This document shows positions 17,223-26,269 of a stretch of 64,000 nucleotides of DNA, one piece after another. Both the position numbers and the translations under genes were made by a program. The stretch lies in the NCBI RefSeq assembly GCF_014199945.1, contig NZ_JACHOR010000003.1, positions 124,001-188,000 on the forward strand, written 5' to 3'. The notes under the pieces are model-generated. The model did no database searches. It worked only from the letters and a program-made list of their open reading frames with translations, and was not told the DNA's origin. The DNA is from Brevundimonas variabilis. GTDB taxonomy: Bacteria; Pseudomonadota; Alphaproteobacteria; Caulobacterales; Caulobacteraceae. The first letter of the stretch is position 1. Each line of letters opens with the position of its first letter.

Positions 17223-18325
17223 TGCGTTCGCTTATCTTCAGCGCGCTCTGCGCCATTTTGCTCGCCGGTTGCGGAACCATCGCAGCCCCGCCTTTGAGCC
17301 TTGTCAGGGCCAAGCCTTACTCGGCCCCGGTACTGCCCGCTGCGACGTCCAGTCGTGACGCGCTGGCCGCGATTCCGGCTCCATCAAGGCCTGTCGCCGT
17401 GGCTGTCTACAGCTTTACCGACCAGACCGGCCAGTTCCGGCCGTCGGAAACCGGCCAGACCCTGTCGCGCGCCGTTAGTCAGGGCGGGGCGTCCATCCTG
17501 ATGAAGGCGCTGCAGGATACCGGCAACCGCAGCTGGTTCACGGTGATCGAGCGCGAGCAGCTGTCTCACTTGCTGAACGAGCGTCAAATCATCCGCGAAA
17601 TGCGTGAACGCTACCTCGGCGAGACCGGTGTCAACCCGGAAGCCCTGCCCTCGTTGCTGTTTGCGGGCGTCATTCTTGAAGGCGGGATCGTTGGCTACGA
17701 CTCCAACACCATGACCGGAGGTGTCGGAGCCGGGTTCCTGGGTATCAATGCCCGGAGCGAATATCGGCAGGACACCGTGACTGTCTATCTGCGTGCCGTT
17801 TCGGTCCGCACCGGCGAGGTGCTGACATCCGTCACCGCGTCCAAGACCATCGCCTCGTACGGGATCGGCGGCGGGGCCTTCCGTTATATCGGGTTCAAGG
17901 AACTGCTCGAGGCCGAGGCCGGCCTGACCACCAACGAGCCCGACCAGGTCGCCTTGCAGCAAGCCATCGAGAAGGCCGTCTACGGCCTGGTGATGGAAGG
18001 CGTCGAGCTGAACCTCTGGAATTTTGCAGACACCGAAGCCGGCTGGCCGATGCTGTGGTCCTATCAGCAGGAACGGGCGGGTAAGTTGACCGCCGAACAG
18101 GCCGAGGCCGTGCGTCAGCGAATGTCCTACGCTTTGGCCACCGAAGCCACGTCCCCGCAGTCTTCACGCCCGCGTGAAATGTCTTCGATCTCGCCCGGTG
18201 ACCAGGCCCGCAGCTTGCAGGTCTCCTCTCCGCAGCGATCGCCCGCCCAATCCTTCAGCGGACTCCCCTCCGCATCAACCGTTTCGGTCGCACGACCGGA
18301 ACAGTCCGCCCGCCCGGGACTCTGA
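17222..18325 (+). CDS. csgG: Curli secretion channel lipoprotein CsgG
   Basis: 367 residues. The lipobox is LLAGC (Cys17). CsgG landmarks follow: PVAVAVYSFTDQTGQFRPSE, the region ending RSWFTVIEREQLSHLLNERQ, GVILEGGIVGYDSNTMTGG and VTVYLRAVSVRTGEVLTSV. The transmembrane beta-hairpins and the helical domain are complete. The C-terminal 60 residues are Ser/Pro-rich and longer than in E. coli CsgG (277 residues). It forms the nonameric outer-membrane pore that exports curlin subunits. It lies directly after csgF and before the giant curlin gene. csgE and csgD are not in the window. Confidence 0.95.
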   Translation: MRSLIFSALCAILLAGCGTIAAPPLSLVRAKPYSAPVLPAATSSRDALAAIPAPSRPVAVAVYSFTDQTGQFRPSETGQTLSRAVSQGGASILMKALQDTGNRSWFTVIEREQLSHLLNERQIIREMRERYLGETGVNPEALPSLLFAGVILEGGIVGYDSNTMTGGVGAGFLGINARSEYRQDTVTVYLRAVSVRTGEVLTSVTASKTIASYGIGGGAFRYIGFKELLEAEAGLTTNEPDQVALQQAIEKAVYGLVMEGVELNLWNFADTEAGWPMLWSYQQERAGKLTAEQAEAVRQRMSYALATEATSPQSSRPREMSSISPGDQARSLQVSSPQRSPAQSFSGLPSASTVSVARPEQSARPGL

Positions 18326-18336
18326 CCTCCCGGGCG
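18311..18336 (+). terminator. GC-rich hairpin spanning the csgG stop codon
   Basis: CGCCCGGG at 18311-18318 pairs perfectly with CCCGGGCG at 18329-18336 around a 10-base loop containing the csgG stop. No T-run follows. It may act as a processing or partial-termination site that lets the structural subunit be expressed at a different level from the secretion genes. Confidence 0.4.
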
Positions 18337-18488
18337 AGCGAACTGAACGTGAGTAGACCAGACGCCCTTTCCGCGGGGCGAGTAGAGCGCGGGTTTTAGC
18401 AGCCTCACATCGCCAGCCTGACAGTTGGCTCCAATCAAATCAACGGCGCGACCCGTGTGGCGTGCTGTTCAAGAGGACAATTACAGCC

Positions 18489-21400
18489 ATGAAACTCTCA
18501 ATTTTGGCTTCGGTTTCGACCGTCGCCCTCTTGGCGGCGACATCGTCGTTTGCCCAGGACAATGTATCCACGATCACCCAGACCGGCATCAACGCTCAGG
18601 CCACGGTTGGTCAGACGGGTTCGGCCGGTCGCTCGACCATCATTCAGGGCGGCAACGGTAACAAAGCGTCCGCTACACAGACCGGCGCATCCGCTGAATC
18701 GATCATTGACCAATCGAACACCACTGGTTCGAACAGCGACGACAACAACGAAGCCACTGTAGTGCAGGTTGGCGACAATTTCTCTCGCGTCACGCAATCA
18801 AACGACGGCGCAAATGCCTTCGTTGATCAATCAGGTGATCTTAACACCTCGACAGTGTCACAAAGTGGTGACGACGATGACGCTGATGTGGGTCAGGACG
18901 GTTCGAGCCAGATTTCCACAGTCACGCAATCCGGCAATGACAGCGATGCGACCGTTCGCCAGAACGGTGAAAGCAATAGCTCGACGGTAGCACAGACCAG
19001 CGACGAGAACGACGCCCGCATCGTGCAGGACGGAACCGATAACGTGTCGACTGTGACCCAGGGTGGTGGAGGCTTCTTGACGGGCAACGCCTTCCACGAC
19101 GCTTTCGTCGATCAGAAGGGCGACAGAAACACTTCAACCATCACGCAGAACGGGATCGCCAACGGGGTCGGCGACGGGGATGCAAACGTCCGCGGCGTCT
19201 TCCAGGACGGCGATGACAACCGATCGACCATTACCCAGAACGGTGGCTCGCAAGAAGCGACAGTCGTGCAGAGCGCTGACCGAAATGTCTCGACAATCAA
19301 CCAGGGCGGAACAACCGGCGGCTTCCACGACGCTACTGTCACACAGGGCGGAAGCGACAACGACTCCACCATCACCCAAACCGGTGGCAACCAGGACGCC
19401 ATCGTTAACCAGGGCGGAAACGAAAACACGTCACTCGTCACCCAGACCGGCTCGGCAGGCTTCCACGAAGCCAACGTCACCCAGTCGGGAGATGACAACA
19501 GCTCGACAGTTGGACAGTCCGGCACGAACCAGGGTGCCATCGTCCTGCAGGCTGGCGACTCCGGTATCTCCAACGTGACGCAATCCGGTCTGGACCAGAC
19601 GGCCAATGTTCGCCAGCTGGCCGGCGGCTTGGACAACAACTCCAGTGTCTCTCAGTCGGGAATCAACCAAGACGCCGATGTCCAGCAGGACGGCGATGAC
19701 AATGCGTCCGTCATCACTCAGGGCCCTGCACGCGATCACAATGCGAATGTGGCGCAGACTGGCGATCGCAACGTCTCGACGGTTGCCCAGACGAACTTCA
19801 ACAACGCAGCAATCGTTGGCCAGAACGGAAACGAAAACGACTCGTCCGTCAGCCAAACTGGTTCGAATGGGACTCTGACGGTCACACAGACCGAAGTCCT
19901 TTCGGCCTTCCCCCGTCCGCGGGTGCGTGGAGCAAACGGGCTCGACGTCGCCGGTGGTGACACCGTTCGCGCGAACTTCTCGGAAGTCAGCCAGGCCGGT
20001 GCCGGAGATGCTGCCTCTGTGACCCAGACGGGTGATCTGAACCGTTCAGGGATCATCCAGTCGGGCGGTGGACTGGCAACGATCAGTCAGACCGGGATCT
20101 TCAACAACTCTCAAGTTGACCAGTCCGGGGATGCCATCGCGTCCGTCACTCAGGACGGTGTGTATGGTGACAACAACTCGCTGATCACGCAAACCGCCAG
20201 TGGAGCGAATGCGACCGTTGACCAGCAGGGTGACTCGACGGCCAGCACCTTCTTCCCGTCGAACGACTCTACCATTCTTCAGAATGCATCCGCGTCAGCA
20301 AATGTCGGTCAGATCGGCCAACAGAACACGTCGACGGTCAACCAACTGGCCGGTGCCGATGGTGCCAATGCCATGGTGCGGCAAACCAACCTGCTGAACC
20401 CCGCGGTTGCTGGCGACGTGAATGCGTCGACTATCATCCAGTCGGCCAATACCAGCGCCTCGGTCGAACAGGTCGGGTCTGCCAACACGTCTTCGGTGAC
20501 CCAATCGGCGGCGTCGCTCAGCCTGACCGGCGGTCGTTTGTATGCGGCCAATGTGAGGCAGTTGGGCAATGAAGGCGACTCCGTCGTCAATCAGTCCGGC
20601 ATCGGCAGTGAAGCGGCCGTCACGCAACGCGTCGGCAGCACCTTCGCTGACTCCAGCATCTTCCAGACCGGATCGGACAACCTTGCGCTCGTCGATCAGG
20701 GCGGTATGAACAACGAGTCAGACGTCTTGCAAGGCGGCGACCTTAACATCGTTGATGTCCGCCAGACCGGCGATGACAACGACTCAACCGCAACGCAGAA
20801 TGGCTCGGAAAATGCCGGGGAAATCGTTCAGTCCGGCGACAACAATGACTCGCTACTGACCCAGAACGGCAGGTCGGCCGTCTCCCGCGTAACCCAGAGC
20901 GGCGACAACAGCGTCTCGACCGTGACCCAGAACGGCGGCGGCACCGTCACCGTGGGTCAGAGTGGCTTGACCGGCTCGACCTCGACCGTCCTTACCGGCG
21001 CCGACGACCGTGCTCCGGAAAGCACTGTCACCGTCACCCAGACGGACGACGGTGCCGGCTCTTCCGTCGATGGCCAGGCCAACGTCTCGACCGTCAACCA
21101 ACTGAACGTCAACGGCTTCGGTGCCAGCGGCACCGGCTCCACCGTTCTGGTCAACCAGACTCAGAACGCGGCGGGTGCAGGCCAGAACTACTCACTGGTG
21201 ACTCAGGGCAATAATGCCTCCAGCGGCCAGGTCAGCGTTAATCAGACGGGTGGCGAGAACAACTCGATCTATGCGTCGAACACCTCGACCGACAACGACG
21301 CCAACATCACCCAGACCGGAGTCGGCAACAACTCTGACGTCCAGCAAGACTTCCAGAACGGCTCGGCCCTGGCGACGGTGAACCAGAATAATGACGGCGG

Positions 21401-21794
21401 TGCGGACAACAATGTCTTCATCGATCAGATTTCGGCCGGGTTCGCGACCACCCCCGCTCAGTTCGCGATGGGTGCCTCGGCTTCCGCTACGCAAAACGGT
21501 GAGGGCAACCTGTCAACGATCAGCCAGACCGGCTTCTCCTCCACGGCCATGCTTTCGAACTCTGCGTCTTCCAATCAGCTAGGTGATCTCAACACCTCGT
21601 CTATCGGCCAGTCCGGAATCGACAACACTGCCACGCTCCAGCAACTTGCAGGCGATAACACGTCGACGATCTTGCAGGGTGGCAACGGCAACACAGCCAC
21701 GGTCACGCAGTCTTCGGACGGAAATGGATCGATGGTCAATCAGTCCGGCAATGGCAACTCGGCAACCGTCATTCAGAATGGTGGCGGCCTCTAG
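18489..21794 (+). CDS. Giant curlin-repeat protein (major curli-like subunit)
   Basis: 1101 residues from ATG 18489 (aagagga 11 bases upstream). A signal peptide (residues 1-23) ends SSFAQ. Essentially all the rest is curlin repeats (PF07012 type), about 40 units of about 22 residues following S-x5-Q-x-G-x4-A-x-V-x-Q-x-G, as in STVTQSGNDSDATVRQNG. It is Asn/Gln/Ser/Thr/Gly-rich and Asp-rich, with no Cys seen. E. coli CsgA has 151 residues and 5 repeats, so this is several times larger. A less regular, charged insertion (about residues 470-500, FPRPRVRG) and a longer linker near residue 840 break the array. It should leave through CsgG and form extracellular amyloid. Whether it acts as CsgA or as an adhesin with a curlin core is unknown. 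Confidence 0.92.
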   Translation: MKLSILASVSTVALLAATSSFAQDNVSTITQTGINAQATVGQTGSAGRSTIIQGGNGNKASATQTGASAESIIDQSNTTGSNSDDNNEATVVQVGDNFSRVTQSNDGANAFVDQSGDLNTSTVSQSGDDDDADVGQDGSSQISTVTQSGNDSDATVRQNGESNSSTVAQTSDENDARIVQDGTDNVSTVTQGGGGFLTGNAFHDAFVDQKGDRNTSTITQNGIANGVGDGDANVRGVFQDGDDNRSTITQNGGSQEATVVQSADRNVSTINQGGTTGGFHDATVTQGGSDNDSTITQTGGNQDAIVNQGGNENTSLVTQTGSAGFHEANVTQSGDDNSSTVGQSGTNQGAIVLQAGDSGISNVTQSGLDQTANVRQLAGGLDNNSSVSQSGINQDADVQQDGDDNASVITQGPARDHNANVAQTGDRNVSTVAQTNFNNAAIVGQNGNENDSSVSQTGSNGTLTVTQTEVLSAFPRPRVRGANGLDVAGGDTVRANFSEVSQAGAGDAASVTQTGDLNRSGIIQSGGGLATISQTGIFNNSQVDQSGDAIASVTQDGVYGDNNSLITQTASGANATVDQQGDSTASTFFPSNDSTILQNASASANVGQIGQQNTSTVNQLAGADGANAMVRQTNLLNPAVAGDVNASTIIQSANTSASVEQVGSANTSSVTQSAASLSLTGGRLYAANVRQLGNEGDSVVNQSGIGSEAAVTQRVGSTFADSSIFQTGSDNLALVDQGGMNNESDVLQGGDLNIVDVRQTGDDNDSTATQNGSENAGEIVQSGDNNDSLLTQNGRSAVSRVTQSGDNSVSTVTQNGGGTVTVGQSGLTGSTSTVLTGADDRAPESTVTVTQTDDGAGSSVDGQANVSTVNQLNVNGFGASGTGSTVLVNQTQNAAGAGQNYSLVTQGNNASSGQVSVNQTGGENNSIYASNTSTDNDANITQTGVGNNSDVQQDFQNGSALATVNQNNDGGADNNVFIDQISAGFATTPAQFAMGASASATQNGEGNLSTISQTGFSSTAMLSNSASSNQLGDLNTSSIGQSGIDNTATLQQLAGDNTSTILQGGNGNTATVTQSSDGNGSMVNQSGNGNSATVIQNGGGL
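18558..21791 (+). repeat. Degenerate 66-bp-period curlin repeat array
   Basis: About 40 imperfect tandem units, most of about 22 codons, each with two strand-turn half-units ending in Q-x-G. Unit length varies by a few codons and synonymous divergence is high. This points to old duplications with selection on the protein pattern rather than recent expansion. The units often end in GD or GN followed by an N-x-S-x-V/I start. Confidence 0.88.
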
Positions 21795-21810
21795 GCTTAG
21801 AGACAAGAAA

Positions 21811-21846
21811 AGCGGCCGGTACCTCACGGTGCCGGCCGTCCTTTCC
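21811..21846 (+). terminator. Rho-independent terminator after the giant curlin gene
   Basis: CGGCCGGTACC at 21813-21823 pairs with GGTGCCGGCCG at 21828-21838 (one G-T wobble) around a 4-base loop. A pyrimidine-rich tail (tcctttcc) follows. It lies 18 bases after the stop codon. Confidence 0.7.
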
Positions 21847-21897
21847 GGTGAAGTCACCGGATAACGACACGGGTCTCGGACCCACGGAGATTGTTGG

Positions 21898-22572
21898 ATG
21901 TCCATGCGTCTGCTGCTTGTCGGATTGGCTTTGCACCTATCGGCGGGCACAAGTGTTGCGGCTCAGGCACTGCCGACTGCAGAAGGCTGTGCAGCCTATG
22001 CTGGATCGTGTCGGACGGGCTCGAACCGTGCGACCGCGAGCTTTGGCACCGGGGCCTACGTTGATCAAGTTGGCGCTGACAACCGTGCAGGCATCACTCA
22101 GCGTCAGGGATCGACGAATAGTTTTGCCCGCATCTTCCAGAGCGGCGAACAGAATACGGCATTTATTGGCCAGGACGCGACCTCTTCCTTCGCCGACGTG
22201 ACGCAGAGCGGCGATGACAATACCGCTTCCGTCACCCAGAGTGGTACGGCCCACAATTCCGCCTCGATCTCCCAATCGGGAGGGGGCAACACAGCTTCGG
22301 TCAACCAGATGTCAGCGCTGATCGGCCACACCGCAAACCTTCAGCAGAAAGGCAATGGCAACAGGATCGACCTGAACCAGTCTGGAAACGGCAACTCGGC
22401 CATCCTGGAGCAGGATGGCGAAGGCAATGCCATGAACGCCAGCCAGACTGGCTACGACAACGTCCTGACCTGGGTGCAGAACGGCAGCGGGCTGAGCGGA
22501 CCCATTGTGACGATGGAGGGCAATGGGCGCGCCATCAGCATTTACCAGTCCAATCCGTCCGGGCAGCGGTGA
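21898..22572 (+). CDS. Minor curlin-repeat protein, possible CsgB-like nucleator
   Basis: 224 residues; the signal peptide ends near SVAAQ. A non-repeat segment with Cys at residues about 31 and 38 (GCAAYAGSC) follows, then about seven curlin-type units such as FADVTQSGDDNTASVTQSG and NSASISQSGGGNTASVNQ. The final unit ends RAISIYQSNPSGQR, departing from the repeat. Size and position beside the major curlin suggest the nucleating minor subunit (CsgB role), but this is inferred from context; sequence alone does not separate CsgA from CsgB. It lies beyond a terminator, so it may have its own promoter. Start ATG 21898, with ATG 21904 as an alternative. Confidence 0.8.
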   Translation: MSMRLLLVGLALHLSAGTSVAAQALPTAEGCAAYAGSCRTGSNRATASFGTGAYVDQVGADNRAGITQRQGSTNSFARIFQSGEQNTAFIGQDATSSFADVTQSGDDNTASVTQSGTAHNSASISQSGGGNTASVNQMSALIGHTANLQQKGNGNRIDLNQSGNGNSAILEQDGEGNAMNASQTGYDNVLTWVQNGSGLSGPIVTMEGNGRAISIYQSNPSGQR

Positions 22573-22700
22573 CCTGCTCGTTACAGCGTTTTGTGATTGG
22601 ACCGTGTTTGAGAGCGCGTCCGGCAAGTTTGCGACGGTGCAGACGTCCAGATTCTGACGGCGCGTCTTAAATGAGGTACGATCCGAAAAGGAGTATGCCC

Positions 22701-23429
22701 ATGTCCCGTATCACGCTTGGTGTCGTCTTTGCCTTAGCGCTAAGTGGGACGGTCGCGGCTCAAGAGACCTCGGGCGTCGCTATCAATCAGATGAACAGCG
22801 ACAGACCAGCGCAGCGCGCGTCAACAGCTACCATCCAGATCGACCCTGACGCCCGGCCCCTCGTTCCGGGCATCGTACCCTTGAACGACCGGCGGATCGC
22901 ACGTTCAGAGACGACCTCGACCTCGACGACCCCGACGCCCCAAGTGACGATTGAGCGTGGCCAAGCCTATTTCAAACCAGATCCGAACGTCTTGGAGCCC
23001 AGCGCTGAAGCGTCGCCCGCCCTATCGCGTCGCTCCGATGGTCGCAATACCACTGCAGCCGCCCCCTCCGGCCCCGACCGGTGCGATCCACAGCGAAGTC
23101 CCCAGCCCGCAGGGTGTGAACGTGTAATCGAAGCTCGGGCCAGCGAGTTCCAGCCACCGGATCACCAGCCCCTTTCTGCCGAGCAGCGTCTCCTCGCCAA
23201 TCAGCGAGAGCTGAGACCACCCGCATCAGATCTGAATGCCGCGACCCGGCGACTTGGCAACGGCGAGTTAGACGCATCCAATGTCGAGCTGGCCGTTGCA
23301 TCTATAGCGCTTCGAAGCTCAGTGACTTCACCTGAAGAAGAGGGTGATATTGCCTCGGCGCCTTCGGCGATAGACGCAATCGTGGCCGGTATCACCACAC
23401 TCGTAACCGGCCTTCCCCCCACCCCCTGA
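22701..23429 (+). CDS. Secreted protein of unknown function in the curli locus
   Basis: 242 residues from ATG 22701, placed 8 bases after aaggag; ATG 22695 is too close. The signal peptide ends GTVAAQ (residues 1-21). The mature part is low in hydrophobics and rich in Pro/Ser/Thr/Arg, with two Cys (about residues 124 and 136) in DRCDPQRSPQPAGCER. The C-terminus has a short hydrophobic stretch (IDAIVAGITTLVTGLPP). No family is recognised. Placed between the minor curlin and CsgH genes, it may be an accessory fibre or export factor. Confidence 0.7.
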   Translation: MSRITLGVVFALALSGTVAAQETSGVAINQMNSDRPAQRASTATIQIDPDARPLVPGIVPLNDRRIARSETTSTSTTPTPQVTIERGQAYFKPDPNVLEPSAEASPALSRRSDGRNTTAAAPSGPDRCDPQRSPQPAGCERVIEARASEFQPPDHQPLSAEQRLLANQRELRPPASDLNAATRRLGNGELDASNVELAVASIALRSSVTSPEEEGDIASAPSAIDAIVAGITTLVTGLPPTP

Positions 23430-23445
23430 AGTCGTGAGGTCTGCC

Positions 23446-23760
23446 ATGACGGACGTCGGCGTAGAAGCGCACCTCGAACTGATCCAGCAGGATCGGACAA
23501 CATCTATCCGGGCCTATGTCGCGGCGGTAACGCCCCGACCGCTCCGTTGGCAACTGACAACCACATCGCGCACGCCTAGCGGCACGAGCAATGTAACTCA
23601 GGCGGGTCGCACCCAGGGACAACCCGATCGTCCGGTCAGCGAAGTGTCTGTCTCTTCCGGGAGCGAAGGGACAGTCGTGCTGATTGTATTTGACGGCGCA
23701 AAAGAGGTTGCCTGCGAGGTGATTGACCTCGGCATTGGCAAATCGGCCGAGCCAAACTGA
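23446..23760 (+). CDS. csgH: CsgH-like curli amyloid-inhibiting chaperone
   Basis: 104 residues from ATG 23446 with gtgagg 6 bases upstream; the GTG at 23434 is less likely. The pattern resembles the CsgC/CsgH beta-sandwich: AHLELIQQDRTTSIRAYV, then LRWQLTTTSRTPSGTSNVTQAG, then SGSEGTVVLIVFDGAKEVACEV. CsgC and CsgH keep curlin soluble in the periplasm. No clear signal peptide is visible, which is odd for a periplasmic chaperone; a longer N-terminus was not found. The stop of the previous gene is 16 bases upstream, so this is likely one operon. Confidence 0.65.
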   Translation: MTDVGVEAHLELIQQDRTTSIRAYVAAVTPRPLRWQLTTTSRTPSGTSNVTQAGRTQGQPDRPVSEVSVSSGSEGTVVLIVFDGAKEVACEVIDLGIGKSAEPN

Positions 23761-23836
23761 CATGCGCTAACGCTATTGTGTCGAACTTTCGCGCTCGCGC
23801 TGTAGAGCCCGCTGATTAAAGTCAACGGCTTCGGGT

Positions 23837-24159
23837 GTGAAAGCTCTGACATTCACGGAGAAAGTCGTGAAGCGACATGGCCGGGTGAAGGCCATCACGA
23901 CCGATGGCCTGCGGTCCAGCAAGGCCGCCAGGAAAGAGTGCGTCAACACCGCCAAACAGGGGGTGGTGCGCTGGGCCAACGCCAGGGTGAAGACCTCACA
24001 CCCGTCCTTCCAGCAAAGAGAACGGGCCATGGAGGTTGCGGCAGATCAAAGACGCAGCAAATGTTCAGCGCCTTCTACGCTGCCTTCCACAATTACTTCA
24101 ACCAAAACCGCCACCTCATCAGCCCAGAGGCATACAAGCCTAATCTTTGGCCACTTTGA
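23837..24159 (+). pseudogene. IS6-family transposase remnant, C-terminal part, frameshifted
   Basis: The first frame reads EKVVKRHGRVKAITTDG then LRSSKAARKE and HPSFQQRERAM. This matches the IS6/IS26 DDE domain around the second Asp (ITTDGLRSY) and the third catalytic region (HLPFRRRERAM). The next segments, LRQIKD and FSAFYAAFHNYFNQNRHL, belong to the same domain but lie in other frames. There are thus frameshifts near 24030 and 24058. The N-terminal half is missing and no terminal inverted repeats were seen. It is a decayed insertion between the curli and polysaccharide loci. Confidence 0.75.
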
Positions 24160-24479
24160 CCGAAAGCAGTATGCTCGCCGCCTAGCCCTCGGCTTACCTG
24201 CTTGTACCCCCGCCAGCGGGGACGAGTCAGCGCTGAATTGACTGCACCATGACGAGGCCTTCCAGCGCGAAAACTTACAGCAACAGAGACCCATTTCACT
24301 TGAAGCAATAACAACTGGCGGCTGCAACCCTTTCAGCGTGCTCAATTCAACTAGATTAGAAATCTGCGCCCCTACGGTCAGTTCATGCGGCAAATTTTCC
24401 GCCCAAATCTTGGAGCCCGACAAAAAGGCCCGCCGGGAGGGCAGTCTACGACATCAAACACAACGGGTCGCATTCGCTC
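24160..24479. other. Intergenic interval after the IS remnant
   Basis: No gene or clear terminator seen. It separates the IS6 remnant from the convergent rmlA gene. It is somewhat AT-richer than the neighbouring genes. Confidence 0.4.
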
Positions 24480-25370
24480 CTACTGCGCTGAAGCTCGACC
24501 TCTGCTGCTAAGCACTACCGTCTTGAGATAATGTCCGTAAGTGCTGGAGCCCATATTGCCAGCCAAGGTCTCAAGCTGACTAGCGTCGATGAAGCCTTTT
24601 TCGAACGCTACTTCCTCTGGACAGGCGATCTTGAAGCCCTGACGTTTTTCAAGAGTACGGACGAATTCGGCCGCCTCGATCAGGCTGTCGGGGGTCCCGG
24701 TGTCAAGCCAGGCGAAGCCACGTCCCATGATCTCAACGGACAGTTTGCCGCGTTCCAGATAGACGCGGTTAACGTCGGTGATCTCGAGTTCCCCTCGCTT
24801 CGAGGGCTTGAGGTTAGCGGCGATGTCCACCACGTCCGCGTCATAAAAATACAGTCCGGTCACGGCCCAGTTCGAACGCGGCGTCTTCGGCTTTTCCTCG
24901 ATGGTCAGGGCGCGCATTTGCATGTCGAACTCGACCACGCCGTACCGCTCCGGGTCGGTGACATGATACGCAAAGACCGATGCGCCATCCGGGCGGCCCA
25001 TGGCGCTGGTAAACAGGTCGGTGACACCGTGCCCATAAAAGATGTTGTCGCCCAAGATCAGAGCCGAGGGGTGATTGCCGACGAAATCAGCACCGATGAT
25101 ATAGGCTTGGGCCAGTCCGTCGGGGCTCGGCTGGACAGCATATTCAATGCTCATCCCCCATTTCGAGCCGTCGCCCAGCAATGCTTGAAATGAGGGAACA
25201 TCGCGCGGTGTCGAGATGATCAGAACTTCGCGGATTCCCGCGAGCATCAGGGTCGAAAGCGGATAATAGATCATCGGCTTGTCGTAGATCGGCATTAGCT
25301 GCTTCGACATTACAGTCGTCATTGGATGCAGCCGGGTGCCCGAACCACCTGCCAGAATAATGCCCTTCAT
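24480..25370 (-). CDS. rfbA: Glucose-1-phosphate thymidylyltransferase RmlA
   Basis: 296 residues, the usual RmlA length. The nucleotide-binding signature [16 protein letters not shown] is at residues 3-18. [46 protein letters not shown] and [10 protein letters not shown] follow as expected. It joins glucose-1-phosphate and dTTP to make dTDP-glucose, the first step to dTDP-L-rhamnose. Its ATG overlaps the rmlD stop (ATGA), so rmlB-rmlD-rmlA form one leftward operon. Confidence 0.96.
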   Translation of the reverse strand: MKGIILAGGSGTRLHPMTTVMSKQLMPIYDKPMIYYPLSTLMLAGIREVLIISTPRDVPSFQALLGDGSKWGMSIEYAVQPSPDGLAQAYIIGADFVGNHPSALILGDNIFYGHGVTDLFTSAMGRPDGASVFAYHVTDPERYGVVEFDMQMRALTIEEKPKTPRSNWAVTGLYFYDADVVDIAANLKPSKRGELEITDVNRVYLERGKLSVEIMGRGFAWLDTGTPDSLIEAAEFVRTLEKRQGFKIACPEEVAFEKGFIDASQLETLAGNMGSSTYGHYLKTVVLSSRGRASAQ

Positions 25371-26269
25371 TTTGAGATCTCCTGCTTGGACAATGCGTCC
25401 ACGATATCGGATACGGCCGTCTGCCAGGGGCGGGCCGCCACGCCATAGTCTGCTGCAATCCGGTGGGTGGACAAACGCGAATTGGCTGGGCGTTGGGCGG
25501 GCGTCGGATAGTCGGCGGTGGTGATGCCCTCGACCCTGGCCGACGGGCCGCCCCGGAATGCGCTCCGGGCAAACACCTCGCGGGCCAGGCCGGCCCAGGT
25601 CGTGTCGCCCGCATTCACGAAATGATAGAGGCCGGCCGGAGCATCAGGATCCGCCATCATCCGCAGCGTGATGGTCCTGAGCGCTTCGGCAATGTCAGCG
25701 GCACCGGTCGGGCAGCCGTGCTGGTCGTCGACGACTCGCACTTCGGGGCGGTCGGCCGCCAACCGCAGCATGGTTTTGAGGAAATTCGCGCGGTGGCGGC
25801 TGATGACCCATGCCGTGCGAAGGACGACAGAGCGTGGATTGCCGGACCGCACCGCCAGTTCGCCTGCTAGCTTGCTGGCCCCGTAGACGCCCAAGGGGCT
25901 GACGGCATCGGTCTCGACATAGGGCCGGTCGGCGGAGCCGTCGAAGACATAGTCGGTGGAGACCTGGATCAGCGGAATACCCGCCCGTCGCGTTGCCTCG
26001 GCCAGCAGGGCCGGGCCCATGGCGTTGGCAGCAAAGGCGGCCGCGATCTCTGTCTCGGCCGTGTCGACCGCGGTGTAGGCGCCGGAGTTGATCACGGCGG
26101 CGAACGGCGTGGCGGCAAACAGGGCCGCAACCGCACTGGCGTCCGCCACATCGAGCTGTTCGCGTGTTGGCAGGTGCAGCCGGACATGATCCGGCCATGC
26201 AGCGGCAGCGAGCTCGAGTCCCACTTGGCCCGCACCACCGGTCACCAGAATGTGCAAGGGCTCAGCCAT
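25367..26269 (-). CDS. rfbD: dTDP-4-dehydrorhamnose reductase RmlD
   Basis: 300 residues from ATG 26269, which overlaps the rmlB stop (ATGGCTGA); an upstream in-frame start at 26308 would add 13 residues. It has the NAD(P) motif [32 protein letters not shown], and the SDR catalytic YGASKLAGE (Tyr-x3-Lys). It makes dTDP-L-rhamnose from the 4-keto precursor using NAD(P)H, the last step of the pathway. It is translationally coupled to both neighbours. Confidence 0.95.
   Translation of the reverse strand: MAEPLHILVTGGAGQVGLELAAAAWPDHVRLHLPTREQLDVADASAVAALFAATPFAAVINSGAYTAVDTAETEIAAAFAANAMGPALLAEATRRAGIPLIQVSTDYVFDGSADRPYVETDAVSPLGVYGASKLAGELAVRSGNPRSVVLRTAWVISRHRANFLKTMLRLAADRPEVRVVDDQHGCPTGAADIAEALRTITLRMMADPDAPAGLYHFVNAGDTTWAGLAREVFARSAFRGGPSARVEGITTADYPTPAQRPANSRLSTHRIAADYGVAARPWQTAVSDIVDALSKQEISK

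Noticed and set aside
18489..21794. Possibility that the repeat DNA is a CRISPR-like or satellite array
   Set aside because: The repeats are coding, degenerate at DNA level and keep a strict protein pattern with a signal peptide and csgFG neighbours.
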